Shown here piece by piece: positions 35,629 through 43,937 of a stretch of 64,000 nucleotides of DNA. The DNA comes from Paenibacillus validus NBRC 15382 (GTDB lineage Bacteria > Bacillota > Bacilli > Paenibacillales > NBRC-103111). The notes under the pieces are model-generated. The model worked only from the letters and a program-made list of their open reading frames with translations, was not told the origin of the DNA and searched no databases. Position 1 is the stretch's first letter, and every line of letters starts with the position of its first letter. The stretch is from NCBI RefSeq assembly GCF_004000985.1, contig NZ_BIMH01000012.1, forward strand, positions 1-64,000, read 5' to 3'. Made by a program: the position numbers and the translations under genes.

Positions 35629-36600
35629 CTAGCCGCCCAGGTTATTGACGGCATTCACGGTAACCCCGTTCATAAACGATCGGACGTTGTCGACCGCCGT
35701 TGCCATTAATCGGGCTCTCGCTTCTTGAGTGGCCCAGGCAATGTGAGGGGTAATGATGCAGTTCGGCGCGGTAAGCAGCGGGTGTTCGGCCGGCGGCGGC
35801 TCGACCGCCAACACATCGAGCGCAGCGCCCGCGATACGTCCGGCGTGCAGAGCCTGAGCCAACGCCTGCTCATCAATAAGCGCGCCGCGCGAAGTATTGA
35901 TGAGGAAGGCGGAGCGCTTCATTAATTCAATGCGCTCGGCATTGATCATGCGCTCGGTAGCCGGCGTTAACGGGCAGTGCAAGCTGACGACGTCCGATTC
36001 GGCCAGCAGCCGCTCCAGCGGCACCCACTCGACGTCTTCATGCGGCGGCGGAGTCGTCCGGCCGCTGCCTGCGGCAAGCACGCGCATGTCCAGCGCCCGG
36101 GCGATCCGGGCCGTTTGACCGCCGATCCGGCCCAGCCCGACCAGCCCCATCGTCTTCCCGGACAATTCGACCAGCGTCGACCGGGTGAAACAGAAGTCCT
36201 GACTGCGCGACCACTCGCCCTGCTTCACCGCCTCGTCATGCCGCCCCACCTGCGAACTGAGCTCCAGCAGGAGAGCGAATACGAATTGGGCGACCGATTG
36301 CGTGCCATACGTCGGCACATTCGTTACGGGAATTCCCCTCTGACGGGCAGCCTCCGTATCGATAACATTGTACCCCGTCGCCAATACGCCGATATACTTA
36401 AGCTTGGGAAGGCGGGCCAGGGTATCCGCCGAAAGCGGCGTTTTGTTCGTAATCAAGATCTCCGCTTCATAAGCGCGATCCACAATCTCCTCCGGAGAGG
36501 TGCGGTCGTATACAACCAAGCGCCCCAGCTTCTCCCATTCACTCCAACTCAAATCCCCCGGATTTAAGGTATAACCGTCCAGTACCACGATGTTCATCAA
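35629..36600 (-). CDS. D-isomer-specific 2-hydroxyacid dehydrogenase
   Basis: A 323-residue NAD(P)-dependent D-2-hydroxyacid dehydrogenase. The catalytic Arg, Glu and His are in NTSRGALIDEQAL (Arg near 233), the downstream AALDVLAVEPPPAEHPL, and NCIITPHIAWAT (His near 284). The NAD loop is GLVGLGRIGGQTA (about 152-164). Substrate could be glyoxylate, hydroxypyruvate or another 2-oxoacid; motifs do not decide. A paralogous remnant sits at 58990-59211 in the decay zone. Confidence 0.92.
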   Translation of the reverse strand: MMNIVVLDGYTLNPGDLSWSEWEKLGRLVVYDRTSPEEIVDRAYEAEILITNKTPLSADTLARLPKLKYIGVLATGYNVIDTEAARQRGIPVTNVPTYGTQSVAQFVFALLLELSSQVGRHDEAVKQGEWSRSQDFCFTRSTLVELSGKTMGLVGLGRIGGQTARIARALDMRVLAAGSGRTTPPPHEDVEWVPLERLLAESDVVSLHCPLTPATERMINAERIELMKRSAFLINTSRGALIDEQALAQALHAGRIAGAALDVLAVEPPPAEHPLLTAPNCIITPHIAWATQEARARLMATAVDNVRSFMNGVTVNAVNNLGG

Positions 36601-36674
36601 CGTTTTCTCCTCCCTGAAGCTCCTGTTCTTTCTTGAACTACCATCCCTTATACGGTTTATTTATAAGGCCTGGT

Positions 36675-37385
36675 TTAACAAATACAAGTCTTCTTCTTGA
36701 TTCCGGTCTTTCCCAGCGCTTCTACTTTGCGGATGTATGCCGTGGCGAGCGGCACCTTGCAAGCGGTTTCACCTACATCCACATGGACCTTGCCGATTTG
36801 TTCCGCCACTTCCCTCGCTTCCTCCTGCAGAGCGGCAATCGAGGTGCCTGCCACGATAACGAAGCCGTTCATCGTGTAACGCACGCGGTTACGCTCTTCA
36901 TGAATCGTCTCCCGCACCCGCTTCAGCAGACCGCGGATTTCCGCGATATCCAGCTGCTCGTCCGGTGTTATCGAGATGTAGTTCGCATACGTGCTCCAGC
37001 CGCACGCAGCGATCAGCTCCTGGTCCGAATCGAGCCATTCCCTCGCCAGATCGAGCGCGAACGGACTTTCCGCCGCTACGCCCGCCACCGTATACTCGGC
37101 AAGCATATGCCAGTATGCCTGCCTGGCCCAAGTCTGAAGCTGTTCCTTCCCCATCTGTTTCGGATTTACCGACAGCCCGGCCAAATACATCGCGTCATGA
37201 TTACCGGAATCGTATAACGCCAGCGCTAACGCCTGATCCTTGCGAACCTGCTTCACCAACGTTTTTAAATCTCCGATCTTCACACCGAAGCAAGGTTCTT
37301 TGGCCCCGTGACGAAAAAACGTTTTTTTCGTTTGTTCCGTTCCCATGGCTTCTAGCTTGCTCATAACCTCTTCCAAAGTCAACAT
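36675..37385 (-). CDS. AlkD-like DNA alkylation repair protein
   Basis: A 236-residue HEAT-like repeat protein of the DNA alkylation repair family. AlkD-type members excise 3-methyladenine and 7-methylguanine. Family elements are FFRHGAKEPCFGVKIGDLKTL (about 23-43), DSGNHDAMYLAGL near 60, and the ACGWSTYANYISITPDE stretch near 125. The catalytic Trp/Asp positions of AlkD are not certain from this reading. The open frame begins at 37391 but the ATG at 37385 (MLTLEE) fits as well. It is apparently monocistronic. Confidence 0.85.
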   Translation of the reverse strand: MLTLEEVMSKLEAMGTEQTKKTFFRHGAKEPCFGVKIGDLKTLVKQVRKDQALALALYDSGNHDAMYLAGLSVNPKQMGKEQLQTWARQAYWHMLAEYTVAGVAAESPFALDLAREWLDSDQELIAACGWSTYANYISITPDEQLDIAEIRGLLKRVRETIHEERNRVRYTMNGFVIVAGTSIAALQEEAREVAEQIGKVHVDVGETACKVPLATAYIRKVEALGKTGIKKKTCIC

Positions 37386-37460
37386 AACCACTTCCTTATA
37401 AGGCGCAGTTTAGTTATATCCTATCACACTCCCGGCCATCTCCCAAGTATCCAAATCATA

Positions 37461-37483
37461 TAAAAGAGCCACATTCGTGGCTC
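37461..37483 (-). terminator. Terminator downstream of the antiporter
   Basis: On the minus strand GAGCCAC-GAAT-GTGGCTC forms a 7-bp stem with a 4-base loop and is followed by TTTTATAT. It lies about 190 bases after the antiporter stop, after the remnant described next. Confidence 0.75.
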
Positions 37484-37496
37484 CCGCTCCATCGCC

Positions 37497-37624
37497 TCAG
37501 AAGAACAGGCAGCTTGCGAATGAAACCCGGTCTCTCCGCTTGCCGCCCAGCAGCTTGTAGACCGGCACGTTCAGCTTTTGCCCATCCTCTCGAGACAAGC
37601 GAATTCGATGCTGGCCAGGAGCTG
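37497..37624 (-). pseudogene. Remnant of a mandelate racemase/enolase-superfamily gene
   Basis: On the minus strand one frame reads LLASIEFACLERMGK (37624 downwards) and, after a one-base shift, KLNVPVYKLLGGKRRDRVSFA down to an in-frame TGA at 37497. The join, IEFACLERMGK-LNVPVYKLLGG, is the characteristic N-terminal-domain/barrel transition of mandelate racemase and muconate lactonising enzymes. No upstream or downstream part of the gene is found, so this is a short decayed fragment. A stop codon lies just before it in the same frame. Confidence 0.5.
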
Positions 37625-37676
37625 TTTTCACTCCCCGGCTAAAACCAATACCATAATCCCGCGGGATCAGCACCTT

Positions 37677-39689
37677 CTACAACCGTCCCTCTCCCTGCCG
37701 CCGAAATGAAGGGTCGTTATGCTCCCCGACGGATCGCGTCACCTGATCGAGACAACGGAGAAGCCGTCCCGCCAGTTCACGGGTTAGCTTGCCCGAATCC
37801 ACCAAATCGCGGATTTCCTCCCGTAGAGCGCGGACCGCTTCCAGCCAATGCTTCGGCTGATACAAGCTGAAGGCTTCCTGCCCTGCCTGTCCGCTTGCAT
37901 CGGGGCTCAACAGCTGTACTCTGCGGCTGTATTCAGCAATGACGGATAACGATATTTCACGATTGTCATTCCGGATGCGCTCTTTCATGGCGGCTATCGC
38001 CGCTTTGTACATGTCGATTTTAGCGCAGCGCACCGATTCCGCATGTCGGATAAACCGGGCGATGCTTCTGCCTTCGATTACGAACAAGCCCGAGATGAAC
38101 GATCCCATGTCGCGGAGGGAGGGTGCGGACGGAAAGGGCGTCCCTGGTGTCAACAGCAATTCCAACTGATTCAGCAGCTCTTCAAACTTATAAGCCGTCT
38201 CCCGGGAAATGCGTTCGTTCTGAAATAAGCTGCCCGCCTCCTCGCGCTCTGCCTGAATGCCGATAAGCCGGATTTCCGACTCCCGAAGCGCTTTGCGCTC
38301 CCGTTCTTCGGAGATGACCGATAGCGCAGCCGCTTCGCTGCAAACCGACAGTTCCTCGCGGATCAGACGGATCGTCGCCTGGAGGATTCGAATGCCGCCC
38401 GCTTGTCCGATCTCCTCTTGCTCCGCTTCGGCAGCGTCGTCTTCTGTCTTCATGAGCACCGGCAGCACAAAGCTTGCGGTTACCATCGTGAATACGATAA
38501 CCCCGGCCGCCATAAAAATAATCAAGTCGCGTTGGGGAAAGGGCGACCCGTCCTGCAGCGTATAAGGAATGGAGAACGCTGCGGCCAGCGTGATCGCGCC
38601 CCGGACGCCGGATAAAGCGGTCAGCAGAGCCGGCTTCAGCTGCGGCTTGGTTATCTTATTACGGCTGCCGAGCAGCCAGGCTCCCGTCCAGCCTGCATAA
38701 ATCCACAGAAACCGGAGCGCAAACAGCCCGGTGGAAAGGACTGCCACATACAAGAGCACCCGACTGATGTCGAAAGCCCCGCTCTCAACAGTAACAGCGG
38801 TGACGACGGGAATGTGCAGGCCGAGCATGATGAATACCAGTCCGTTCAGCATCAATAAAATAACCGACCAGGTGCTGGCCGATACGATTTGCAGCTTGAG
38901 CATGGAGGATTCGGCGCGTTCCTGCTCGATCGCATGTACGATGCCGCCCGCGACGACAGCCAAAATGCCGGATACGTGCAGTTCCTCTGCGGTCAAGTAA
39001 ATGAAGAACGGCGTAACGATTTGGAGCAGTGTTTGTAGCGTCGCTTCTTCCACGCCCAGACGCCGGATCAGCACCCGGAGACGAATGATCAGGAACGATA
39101 AAGCAGCTCCGCACACCGTTCCTCCGATTGCCATCCACACGAAGCTTAAGCTCGCCGCCGACAGGGAGAATACGCCCGTCAACATGGCGGCTATCGCAAA
39201 TTTGAAAGCGACCATGCCGGATGCGTCGTTGATCAGCGCCTCCCCTTCGAGCAGACGAAGGATGCTCTTGGGCAGATGAACTCGGCGGGAGATGGCGCCT
39301 ACGGCCACCGCATCGGTCGGCGAGAGAATGGCCGCCAGCGCAAAGGCAGCGGGCAGCGGAATGGAAGGGATCAAACCATGTATGCCGTACCCGGCAATAA
39401 ACACCGTCGCGAACACCAAACCCAGCGCCAGCAGCAGAATCGGGGCCTTGAGCTTCCATAGCTCGTCCCTTGGCGTTTTTCTGCCGTCATGGTACAGCAG
39501 CGGCGCGACGAACAGCACCAGAAACAGTTCCGGATTCAACGGAACGTGAATGCCGAATGGCGATAACGCGGCCAGACAGCCGAGAACGACTTGAAGGAGA
39601 GGAAGCGGCACGGCCGGCAAGAACCGGTGAACGATGACGGAACCCACAATAATAGCGAGCAGGATGAGAATATCGATAAACAGCTCCAT
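37677..39689 (-). CDS. Na+/H+ antiporter, CPA1 family
   Basis: A 670-residue membrane protein of the NhaP/CPA1 group. The first 410 residues form about twelve membrane segments, with the ion-binding ND motif in LINDASGMVAFKFAIA (about 155) and AAILSPTDAVAVGAISRR (about 118-135). The C-terminal 250 residues are cytoplasmic and helical, with HPr-independent regulatory potential. The ATG follows AAGGGGGATT. It exchanges external protons for cytoplasmic Na+ or K+ and supports pH or salt tolerance. It stands alone with a terminator downstream. Confidence 0.9.
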   Translation of the reverse strand: MELFIDILILLAIIVGSVIVHRFLPAVPLPLLQVVLGCLAALSPFGIHVPLNPELFLVLFVAPLLYHDGRKTPRDELWKLKAPILLLALGLVFATVFIAGYGIHGLIPSIPLPAAFALAAILSPTDAVAVGAISRRVHLPKSILRLLEGEALINDASGMVAFKFAIAAMLTGVFSLSAASLSFVWMAIGGTVCGAALSFLIIRLRVLIRRLGVEEATLQTLLQIVTPFFIYLTAEELHVSGILAVVAGGIVHAIEQERAESSMLKLQIVSASTWSVILLMLNGLVFIMLGLHIPVVTAVTVESGAFDISRVLLYVAVLSTGLFALRFLWIYAGWTGAWLLGSRNKITKPQLKPALLTALSGVRGAITLAAAFSIPYTLQDGSPFPQRDLIIFMAAGVIVFTMVTASFVLPVLMKTEDDAAEAEQEEIGQAGGIRILQATIRLIREELSVCSEAAALSVISEERERKALRESEIRLIGIQAEREEAGSLFQNERISRETAYKFEELLNQLELLLTPGTPFPSAPSLRDMGSFISGLFVIEGRSIARFIRHAESVRCAKIDMYKAAIAAMKERIRNDNREISLSVIAEYSRRVQLLSPDASGQAGQEAFSLYQPKHWLEAVRALREEIRDLVDSGKLTRELAGRLLRCLDQVTRSVGEHNDPSFRRQGEGRL

Positions 39690-40680
39690 CTCGAATCCCC
39701 CTTCTTGTGTAAGCTCGAACCCTGTATGGGCACTATCATTTATTTAAACCAAAATAAGAAAAACGTACCGGGACGGGAGCGCGGGGTGCGCGGTTGCCGT
39801 GTGTCCGGGACGGGGGCGCGAGGTTGGGCATTTCGGACAAAATGAATTTAAGGGAACATTTGTTCTGTAATCCAACTACATAGTCGGCCGGGCCTACGCA
39901 GCGAGCGGACTAAACGGCTCAGCCGCCCGACATATCTTCCACATCTCTAACATGAATTTGATAATCACTGACCCTCTCGCCACATCCCTCGATCAGCGAA
40001 CACGTAGACGCTTATGCTGCTTGTTATACCGCTTCCGCCGTTTCCTCCGCCATAAAATGCCGGTGACCCCGCGAGAATCCTATTTACTGCCCATAATTTC
40101 CCCGGAAATGATTTGCCCGTTCCAGCTCCAGAACGACAATGTTTCGTGCGTCAGCCCCTTCACATGGGCCGCGTCCGCTGCCGTGCCCGTCTGTTCCCAA
40201 GTCCAACCGAGCAGGCGGCATGCGTTGATAGGGCACAAATATATTGGCCAGGCCGGGAAGTGTTGCGGGTCGAGGATATTTTCCAACCGCCGTCCGGGAA
40301 CAGGCGGACGCCTTCGACCAGCACGGTTGCGAGGAGCTTGCGCAAAGCTGCGATGATAGAAGCCGAATCGGCTGTTCGCGCCGAACAGCTTCTCCAAGGC
40401 GAAGTAGGCGGTTCAGCTTTTACCCGCCAAGTCCATGTTGATTCTTGCCAGCCCGACAAAAAAACGTTCGTCAAAACGTCCAAGCTATCGGCTGTCGTAT
40501 CTTCCGCACCGCCCATCGTGCGGGAGCTGTCGAGCCCCTTTCCCTTGCGGATCAAGTAGCAAACGTGCTTCTGATGTCCGGGATCTTCCTGGGCTATCTG
40601 GAATTAAACGGTTAGTTTTTCACGACTTTGGTGATGCCAGCATCCCTTGGAACGGATCGATCGGTTCGGCTGATCATTCA
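39690..40680. other. Long intergenic region with a decayed gene
   Basis: No intact gene is visible in nearly 1 kb. In 40560-40080 on the minus strand two overlapping frames carry protein-like text that swaps between frames, for example ALRKLLATVLVEGVRLF followed in another frame by ENILDPQHFPAWPI, then LLGWTWEQTG and a stop at 40080. This looks like one frameshifted gene of about 150 residues. A limited resemblance to NTF2/SnoaL-fold proteins is possible but I cannot assign a family. The 5' third holds a single LexA-like box at 39854-39865 and nothing else. Confidence 0.35.
39854..39865. promoter_or_regulatory. LexA/DinR-like box
   Basis: GAACATTTGTTC is a perfect GAAC-N4-GTTC palindrome, the core of the Gram-positive SOS operator. 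It has no recognised gene immediately downstream on either strand, so a function is doubtful. Confidence 0.25.
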
Positions 40681-40685
40681 AAAAG

Positions 40686-40714
40686 TTGCGCGTTCGTATA
40701 CATTGGTATACAAT
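40686..40714 (+). promoter_or_regulatory. Promoter of the small gene-yitT operon
   Basis: TTGCGC (40686-40691) and TACAAT (40709-40714) are 17 bases apart, 36 bases upstream of the first ATG. Two copies of GTATAC surround the -10 region and could bind a regulator. Confidence 0.5.
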
Positions 40715-40749
40715 TTATGTGAACATTATTAACATATAAGAGGTTTATG

Positions 40750-40971
40750 ATGGCGGAAACTTATCGCAAATCCAAAGTCGAGCATTATGTCTCGCGACTC
40801 CTGCTTCGAAAGAACGCTTTGAAGCGGCAAGTGGAGCAAGCGGAATTTGTGGAGATGAAAGATTTTTTCAGAGGGCAGCTCGCAGCCATCGATTTGATTA
40901 TCGATGAGTTGACCGCAGAGTTTGCGCTTGAAGAATCACATACAAAGATCGAGGGGGAATCTTGCTCATGA
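40750..40971 (+). CDS. Small helical protein coupled to yitT
   Basis: A 73-residue, charged, probably alpha-helical protein (RLLLRKNALKRQVEQAEFVE, then LAAIDLIIDELTAEF). No signal peptide, membrane segment or known family is recognised. The ATG is preceded by AAGAGG and the stop codon overlaps the yitT start codon as ATGA, so the two proteins are translated together. It is likely to bind or regulate the YitT membrane protein, which is inferred from position only. Confidence 0.7.
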   Translation: MAETYRKSKVEHYVSRLLLRKNALKRQVEQAEFVEMKDFFRGQLAAIDLIIDELTAEFALEESHTKIEGESCS

Positions 40972-41861
40972 ACACAGGCACGACAGCGGCTAAACAGCAG
41001 CCGCAGCACAGCCAAATCAAGAAGTTGAAATTGCTCCGCAGGTCTATTTTCATGACCATAGGGGCTGCAATGGTTTCGGTAGGCTTAGAAATTTTTCTGG
41101 TGCCCAACAAAATCATCGACGGCGGGATCGTCGGCATTTCCATCATTTCCTCAGTGTTAAGCGGACTGCCTCTAGGTATTTTTCTGTTACTTCTCAACCT
41201 TCCGTTTCTTATTGTAGGGTATAAGCAAATCGGAAAAACGTTCGCGATTTCCACCCTATACTCCGTCCTGATCATGTCGATCGGCACTACGCTGCTCCAT
41301 CCGGTCCCGCCCCTTACCATCGATCCGCTGTTAGCTGCGGTATTCGGCGGCATCATTCTGGGCATCGGCGTAGGCCTCGTCATCCGCTCCGGCGGATCGC
41401 TCGACGGTACGGAAATCGTGGCGATCTTGTTCAGCAAGAAGTCGGCGTTCTCGGTCGGCGAAATCGTCATGTTCATCAACCTCTTCATCCTCGGAAGCGC
41501 CGGCTTCGTGTTCGGCTGGGATCACGCCATGTATTCATTGATTGCTTACTATATTGCCTTCAAGATGATTGACATTACGATCGAAGGGTTCGACGAATCC
41601 AAATCCGTCTGGATCATTAGCGACTACAACAAGGAAATCGGCGAAGCGATTCTCCACCGTCTAGGCCGTGGAGTCACGTATTTGAACGGCGAGGGCGCCT
41701 TTACCGGAGGCCCGAAGCGAGTCATTTTCTGCGTGATTAACCGCCTTGAAGAGGCGAAGATGAAGACGATCGTAGAGGAAATGGATCCTGCCGCCTTCCT
41801 CGCCATCGGCAACATCCACGATGTGAAAGGCGGACGCTTTAAGAAGAAAGATATTCATTGA
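40968..41861 (+). CDS. yitT: YitT family membrane protein
   Basis: A 297-residue protein with an N-terminal five- to six-helix membrane domain (DUF161; helices about 25-50, 55-80, 90-115, 125-150) and a C-terminal cytoplasmic DUF2179 domain with the AILHRLGRGVTYLNGEGAFTG motif and FCVINRLE. The family is common in Firmicutes and its substrate is unknown. The ATG at 40968 is chosen over a TTG at 40962 because it overlaps the upstream stop in the ATGA arrangement. It is followed by a strong terminator. Confidence 0.88.
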   Translation: MNTGTTAAKQQPQHSQIKKLKLLRRSIFMTIGAAMVSVGLEIFLVPNKIIDGGIVGISIISSVLSGLPLGIFLLLLNLPFLIVGYKQIGKTFAISTLYSVLIMSIGTTLLHPVPPLTIDPLLAAVFGGIILGIGVGLVIRSGGSLDGTEIVAILFSKKSAFSVGEIVMFINLFILGSAGFVFGWDHAMYSLIAYYIAFKMIDITIEGFDESKSVWIISDYNKEIGEAILHRLGRGVTYLNGEGAFTGGPKRVIFCVINRLEEAKMKTIVEEMDPAAFLAIGNIHDVKGGRFKKKDIH

Positions 41862-41877
41862 GTGGAACAAGCAGGCC

Positions 41878-41921
41878 AAAAACCTCCACCCCCGCCGGAT
41901 CTGGCGGGGGTGGAGGTTTTT
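41878..41921. terminator. Bidirectional terminator
   Basis: AAAACCTCCACCCCCGCC and GGCGGGGGTGGAGGTTTTT form an 18-bp stem around a 6-base loop with a T-run on the plus side and an A-run (T-run on the minus strand) on the other. It closes yitT and also the convergent M23 peptidase gene. Confidence 0.95.
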
Positions 41922-41946
41922 CATGAATCATATCCGTACAGGAGGT

Positions 41947-42777
41947 CTACTTCCCGTTCAATTGCCACCATTTCAGGTACGTGTAAGGATCAACGGGTTG
42001 CCATGGATTAATAGTATAAATGCCGAAGTGCAGATGCGGATCGAATTTTCCTTCCGTGCCGACCGGCCCGTAACCGGTATTTCCTACATAGCCGAGCAAT
42101 TGGCCTTTCCGAACGGTTGCGCCCTTCTTCATGCCGTCCGCGTAGCCGGACAAGTGGGCATAGTAAAATTGCGTATTGTCATCCACTTTGACCGAAATGC
42201 GCCAACCGCCATACTCGTTCCAGCCGATGTTTACGATGGTTCCGTCCATGACGCTGTAAACGGGCGTTCCCTTCTTCGCCATAATATCGACGCCTTCATG
42301 TGTTCGAGTTTCCGTCCCGTCCGGAGACCATGTCCGGGAATCGGCGTAATTGTTCGTAAACGGTTCATATGTACCTGCCCGCAGCGGGAAAATGCCTTCC
42401 AGATATGCCGCAGGCTTTTGCGGAATATGAATGGCGAGTCCCGGCCATATATTGTTCGGATCGGCGATTTGCGGGTTCGCTTGGATGAGCGTGAGTGTGC
42501 TGATTCCGTAACGGGCGGCTATTTTCCAAAAAGTATCGCCGTTTTGGATGATATACGTATTCGGATCGTCAGGGAGCTGTAAGACTTGCCCCGGATAAAT
42601 CGAGGTCGAGGATAGCCCGTTTGTTTTTACGATTTGATCAACAGTCGTCTTGTTTGCCGCAGCGATTTTCCATAAGGAATCTCCCGGCTTGACCGTGTAT
42701 GCGGATGCATGGGCCGTCAAGGCGATGGACATACTGGCTACGGTGCTCATGAGCAGGAAAGTAATCTTTTTTCTCAA
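41947..42777 (-). CDS. LysM-M23 peptidoglycan endopeptidase
   Basis: A 276-residue exported protein. A signal peptide (KKITFLLMSTVASMSIALTA) is followed by two LysM domains (about 27-70 and 73-116: YTVKPGDSLWKIAAANKTTV and YIIQNGDTFWKIAARYGIST) and an M23 metallopeptidase domain with HEGVDIMAKKGTPVYS and the HLHFGIY motif. Such proteins cut peptide cross-links in the cell wall or the spore cortex. The start is TTG with AAAGGAG ten bases upstream. A -10 TATAAT lies at 42818-42823 on the minus strand. Confidence 0.9.
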   Translation of the reverse strand: MRKKITFLLMSTVASMSIALTAHASAYTVKPGDSLWKIAAANKTTVDQIVKTNGLSSTSIYPGQVLQLPDDPNTYIIQNGDTFWKIAARYGISTLTLIQANPQIADPNNIWPGLAIHIPQKPAAYLEGIFPLRAGTYEPFTNNYADSRTWSPDGTETRTHEGVDIMAKKGTPVYSVMDGTIVNIGWNEYGGWRISVKVDDNTQFYYAHLSGYADGMKKGATVRKGQLLGYVGNTGYGPVGTEGKFDPHLHFGIYTINPWQPVDPYTYLKWWQLNGK

Positions 42778-42898
42778 GCGGTGCCAACTCCTTTGATGTA
42801 TTATGCTTGCACCGTTGATTATAGACGAGGAAACGTTTGAATTCTAACGTTAAATATTGGGAAGAAGCCCACCGCACAGTCACGCGAACTCTTGAATC

Positions 42899-43822
42899 TC
42901 AGACGCTCACCACGCTTTCGACAACCGTCAGCGTAGATTGGGTCGCGTTCAAATTAACCCTAGCGCCGATCGGAATAGCCGCCTTGTAGATCCCGTGTCC
43001 GGACGCCAAATTCGTCAGCAGCGGTTTGCCGAGCGGCACAAGCACCTCATTGATCAAATCGTCGTATGTTTTTCCGTAGGCCACCTGGCAGCCCGTGCAT
43101 TCACCCATGACGATCCCGATGCAATCCCTCAATTTTCCAGCCAACTTCAACCGGTTGATCATGCGGTATACTTTGTTGATCGGCTCGTGCGTATCTTCCA
43201 GCAGCAAAATTTTCCCTCTCGTGTCAATTTCAAAGGGCGTTCCGAGCGTATCCGAGAACGAGGTCAGATTGCCGCCCACGATCGGACCCGTGACGTTGCC
43301 GCCCACCCTGCCGATGAGCGGAAAGCCCGGCGGGTTCAAGATAGGCCTTGTTGCGACCGGAGTAGAAGTTGCCTGAAAAAATTGATTGAAACTATAAGCG
43401 GGTTCGGAAGTAGTGAAATTGATGAGGAGCAAGCTGTGGAAGGTTATCAGATTGGCGAACTGGTACAGGACGTTAAGCAAAACGGTAATATCGCTGTAGC
43501 CCGAAACGATTTTCGGATTGCGGGCAATGACAGGATAATCGAGAAACGGCAAAATACCGGCTACGCCTACGCCTCCTCGCGTAGGGAGAATCATGTTGAC
43601 GTTCGGATTCTCGATCATGCTCATGAAATCGGCTGCGCGTTGTTGATCCGTGCCGGCGAGATATCCGTCTGCGGCATAGACGTATCTTCCTAAGACAACT
43701 TGAAAACCAAGGGCTTGCAATGTCATCACTCGGTTGTTGATGATTTCCGGGCTGAGGGGGCTTCCCAATGCGACAATGCCTATGGTGTCCCCCTGCTGCA
43801 AAATCGGCGGTTTAATCGCCAT
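42899..43822 (-). CDS. LD-carboxypeptidase (S66 family)
   Basis: A 307-residue cytosolic serine peptidase of family S66 (LdcA/MccF type), which removes the terminal D-Ala from muropeptides or hydrolyses microcin-like amides. The nucleophile Ser is in VSGYSDITVLLN (about 110), Glu in LLLEDTHEPINKVYRMI (about 207) and His in ASGHGIYKAAIPIGARVNL (about 284). The ATG at 43822 follows GGAGGGGTGGG. The protein is close to MccF in size and may be involved in murein recycling or self-protection; context does not decide. Confidence 0.9.
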   Translation of the reverse strand: MAIKPPILQQGDTIGIVALGSPLSPEIINNRVMTLQALGFQVVLGRYVYAADGYLAGTDQQRAADFMSMIENPNVNMILPTRGGVGVAGILPFLDYPVIARNPKIVSGYSDITVLLNVLYQFANLITFHSLLLINFTTSEPAYSFNQFFQATSTPVATRPILNPPGFPLIGRVGGNVTGPIVGGNLTSFSDTLGTPFEIDTRGKILLLEDTHEPINKVYRMINRLKLAGKLRDCIGIVMGECTGCQVAYGKTYDDLINEVLVPLGKPLLTNLASGHGIYKAAIPIGARVNLNATQSTLTVVESVVSV

Positions 43823-43937
43823 AACTTCCCACCCCTCCACTAGGCATTTGTACCAGCATATGTACGTGGAGCCGGAAAGGTGCGGGATGAATGCGATATG
43901 CCGTCCGGTAACGAAACGGCCCAGCCTGGGCCCAGGC

